Under the pieces are notes generated by a model. The model saw nothing but the letters and a program-made list of their open reading frames with translations, was not told the DNA's origin and made no database searches. Positions 5,162-6,616 of a DNA stretch of 6,616 bases are shown here, piece after piece. This DNA is from Sulfurovum sp. (GTDB taxonomy: Bacteria; Campylobacterota; Campylobacteria; Campylobacterales; Sulfurovaceae), in contig DYTG01000094.1 in NCBI GenBank assembly GCA_020726085.1, positions 1 to 6,616 of the forward strand, written 5' to 3'. The translations under genes and the position numbers were made by a program. Positions within the stretch are counted from its first letter, which is position 1; each line of letters begins with the position of its first letter.

Positions 5162-5809
5162 TTGCAACCCCTATTTATCACCGCAACCAATACCAATGTG
5201 GGCAAAACCTATACGACGCTTAGGCTTATCGATGCACTCTCGAAGCGGGGTTATCGAGTAGGTGTCTTTAAGCCCATTGAGACGGGCGTGATAGATGAAC
5301 CTCAAGATGCCCAAAAGCTTTTGGAGAGCGTAAGTAAGCACAATCCCTACTTCGCTAGACTCTCCCCCAAAGATATTACCGCCTATACCTTTAGGCTTCC
5401 TGCTGCTCCTTTTTGTGCAGGGGAAGGGATCAAGCTCGGAGTTATTTTTGCCAAATTTCAAGAGCTTTCAAGGGAGTGTGATATGCTTTTGATTGAGGGG
5501 GCGGGAGGACTTATGGTGCCTATTTTCAAAGAGTATTTTATGATTGACCTTATCAAAGACCTCGGTGCTAAAGCCTTGCTGGTTGCTTCAAGCAAACTAG
5601 GCACTATTAATGATACGATGCTTAGCCTTGAAGCCCTAAAAAGTCGCTCAATTGATTTTGAATGGGTTGTCAATTTGCACGAAGACAAAGAGCATTTCAC
5701 AAGTGTCACCCAACCCTTTTTTGATGCCTATTTCGGTGATTTTTTGAGACTCCCAGAGGATATCGATAGATTGGTGGAGCGTTTGATAAGGGAAAATATA
5801 CAAGACTAA
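5162..5809 (+). CDS. bioD: ATP-dependent dethiobiotin synthetase
   Basis: BioD closes the ureido ring of dethiobiotin from 7,8-diaminopelargonate, CO2 and ATP, the penultimate step of biotin synthesis. The 215-residue protein begins FITATNTNVGKT, a P-loop at residues 8-16 with K15 and T16. KPIETG (37-42) supplies K37 and T41, and EGAGGLMVP (112-120) the conserved E112 loop. I recall the ATNTN form of the P-loop from Helicobacter BioD, so it is not a defect. The position usually read as SPH is here APF (82-84), a mild departure. The start is TTG 5162 because AAGGAG lies 5 bp before it; an in-frame TTG at 5141 (222 residues) lacks such a site. No other biotin gene is in the window, and bioD stands divergently beside clpS, an arrangement also seen around Helicobacter clpA as far as I recall. 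Confidence 0.92.
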   Translation: MQPLFITATNTNVGKTYTTLRLIDALSKRGYRVGVFKPIETGVIDEPQDAQKLLESVSKHNPYFARLSPKDITAYTFRLPAAPFCAGEGIKLGVIFAKFQELSRECDMLLIEGAGGLMVPIFKEYFMIDLIKDLGAKALLVASSKLGTINDTMLSLEALKSRSIDFEWVVNLHEDKEHFTSVTQPFFDAYFGDFLRLPEDIDRLVERLIRENIQD

Positions 5810-5821
5810 GTCCTCACTTTC

Positions 5822-5844
5822 TATAATCCACAATTGGCTATAAT
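5822..5844 (+). promoter_or_regulatory. Tandem -10 boxes upstream of gmhA
   Basis: Two perfect CTATAAT sequences occur 17 bp apart, with TATAAT at 5822-5827 and 5839-5844, in the 66-bp gap between bioD and gmhA. The second would start transcription near 5851, leaving a leader of about 25 nt with AAGGAT (5865-5870) as ribosome binding site. gmhA may therefore be transcribed independently of bioD. Confidence 0.5.
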
Positions 5845-5875
5845 GCCTTATCCAAACAACACACAAGGATAAACA

Positions 5876-6451
5876 GTGATAGAGAAGATTCAAAAAAGTA
5901 TCAGCCAAAGCATAAGCGTCAAAGAGATGATATTGCATGATACCTCAATGCTTCAGACCTTAGAGGCTATTTGTCGAGAGGCTATTGAGGGTTATAATAA
6001 TGGCAAAAAGATACTTATTGCAGGAAATGGAGGCAGTGCCGCCGATGCACAACACATTGCGGCCGAACTTGTGGCTAGGTTTTATTTCGATAGAGCAGCT
6101 TTGGCGGCTATTGCTTTGACAACCGATAGTTCGATTTTGACGGCGGTGGGTAATGATTACGGCTTTGAGTCTCTTTTTTCCAGACAAATTGAAGCACACG
6201 CACACGCGGGAGATATCTTTATTGCCCTCTCTACTTCAGGCAATTCACCCAATATCCTTCAAGCTATCCAAAGTGCCAAACAAAGAGGGGTGAAAATCGT
6301 AGGATTTACGGGTACAAAAGAGAGCAAAATGGATACTTTGTGCGATTATATTATCAAAGTCCCCTCCACTGACACCCCACGCATTCAAGAGGCTCATATT
6401 ATGATAGGACATATCTTTTGCCAAATGGTTGAGGAGCAAATCTTTAGCTGA
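5876..6451 (+). CDS. gmhA: Sedoheptulose 7-phosphate isomerase (phosphoheptose isomerase)
   Basis: GmhA converts sedoheptulose 7-phosphate to D-glycero-D-manno-heptose 7-phosphate, the first committed step to ADP-heptose, and acts as a cytoplasmic tetramer with zinc. The 191 residues form one SIS domain: GNGGSAADAQHIAAELVARF (50-69), the AIALTTDSSILTAVGNDYGF segment (78-97), LSTSGNSPN (118-126) and the C-terminal TPRIQEAHIMIGHIFC (167-182). H60, E64, Q171 and H179 correspond in spacing to the zinc and catalytic ligands of E. coli GmhA (H61, E65, Q172, H180). The start is GTG with AAGGAT six or so bases before it. It shares its pathway with gmhB of this window, but the two lie 4.6 kb apart on opposite strands, with clp genes and bioD between. 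The next pathway enzymes (HldE, HldD) may lie beyond the right edge. Confidence 0.95.
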   Translation: MIEKIQKSISQSISVKEMILHDTSMLQTLEAICREAIEGYNNGKKILIAGNGGSAADAQHIAAELVARFYFDRAALAAIALTTDSSILTAVGNDYGFESLFSRQIEAHAHAGDIFIALSTSGNSPNILQAIQSAKQRGVKIVGFTGTKESKMDTLCDYIIKVPSTDTPRIQEAHIMIGHIFCQMVEEQIFS

Positions 6452-6472
6452 TATTACGCACTTATCTCTCGT

Positions 6473-6525
6473 CTTGCAATTGCATTGTGGAATGCAAATG
6501 TTCCTCAATGCAATTTGGGAACAAG
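6473..6525 (+). repeat. Imperfect hairpin with an alternative fold, downstream of gmhA
   Basis: AATTGCATTG (6478-6487) pairs perfectly with CAATGCAATT (6506-6515). After a T-T mismatch the stem continues as GGAA (6489-6492) with TTCC (6501-6504), closing an 8-nt loop. CTTG (6473-6476) and CAAG (6522-6525) can extend the base. A competing hairpin pairs GTTCC (6500-6504) with GGAAC (6518-6522). There is no T-tract on either side, so it is not a standard intrinsic terminator, though it could protect the 3' end of the gmhA message. Confidence 0.55.
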
Positions 6526-6616
6526 AAAATATGCTACTATAGTACCCCAAGAAAAACAAACAATTTTTTAAAAAGTTTTATTCCTTTTGAGTAAAATTTA
6601 ACTAGAAAAAATAAAG
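6526..6616. other. AT-rich non-coding right end with possible promoter
   Basis: No gene is visible in these 91 bp. The stretch holds an A-rich run (6549-6560), CAATTTTTTAAAAAG (6561-6575), and a TAAAAT (6592-6597) that could be a -10 box for a gene starting beyond the window. The evidence is compositional and weak. Confidence 0.25.

Noticed and set aside
5183..5212. Defective BioD P-loop (ATNTNVGKT instead of the common GTDTxVGKT)
   Set aside because: The essential GKT is intact, and the same ATNTN form is known to me from Helicobacter BioD, so it is probably a clade trait.
6473..6540. Rho-independent terminator for gmhA
   Set aside because: The hairpin is not followed by a run of T on either strand and its stem is not GC-rich.
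1..6616. CRISPR array, tRNA, rRNA or insertion sequence
   Set aside because: No regularly spaced repeats, tRNA-like cloverleaf, rRNA sequence, transposase frame or paired terminal inverted repeats were seen in reading both strands.

Overview
The window looks like chromosome from a Campylobacterota (Epsilonproteobacteria) bacterium. The evidence is the protein character (a BioD with an ATNTNVGKT P-loop, ADP-heptose pathway enzymes), the TATAAT-rich promoters with poor -35 boxes, and a moderately AT-rich composition. A remnant of a nitrogenase-cofactor gene suggests an ancestor that fixed nitrogen, as some free-living members of the group do. Genus cannot be fixed from the sequence alone.

Left end (1-770): an intact RelB/StbD-type antitoxin gene is followed by a wrecked RelE-type toxin (an early TAG, an apparent internal deletion and a second TAG). 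Tail to tail with it, on the minus strand, is a NifN-like fragment with one in-frame TGA and no N-terminal half. The two remnants meet near 400-408 and form a decay scar of roughly 490 bp next to gmhB.

Middle (771-4825, minus strand): clpS, clpA, aat, a 63-residue gene of unknown function and gmhB read in that order. ClpS (N-degron adaptor), ClpA (AAA+ unfoldase) and Aat (leucyl/phenylalanyl-tRNA-protein transferase) form a nearly complete bacterial N-degron pathway in one tightly packed unit. Aat adds Leu or Phe to proteins, ClpS recognises that residue, and ClpA feeds the substrate to ClpP, which is not encoded here. The small gene starts inside the end of aat. gmhB makes D-glycero-D-manno-heptose 1-phosphate for lipooligosaccharide core heptose.

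Right end (4826-6616, plus strand): a divergent promoter region carries a short, apparently frameshifted reading frame. Then come bioD (biotin synthesis) and gmhA (first step of the heptose pathway), each with its own recognisable start signals. The two heptose genes lie on opposite sides and strands of the clp/bioD block, and hldE and hldD are not in the window. The last 165 bp hold no gene but contain a strong hairpin that can also fold another way.

The best candidates for something unexpected are the paired remnants at the left end, the frameshifted small frame upstream of bioD, the unknown gene embedded in the N-degron operon, and the hairpin after gmhA. I do not see evidence of a complete new system.
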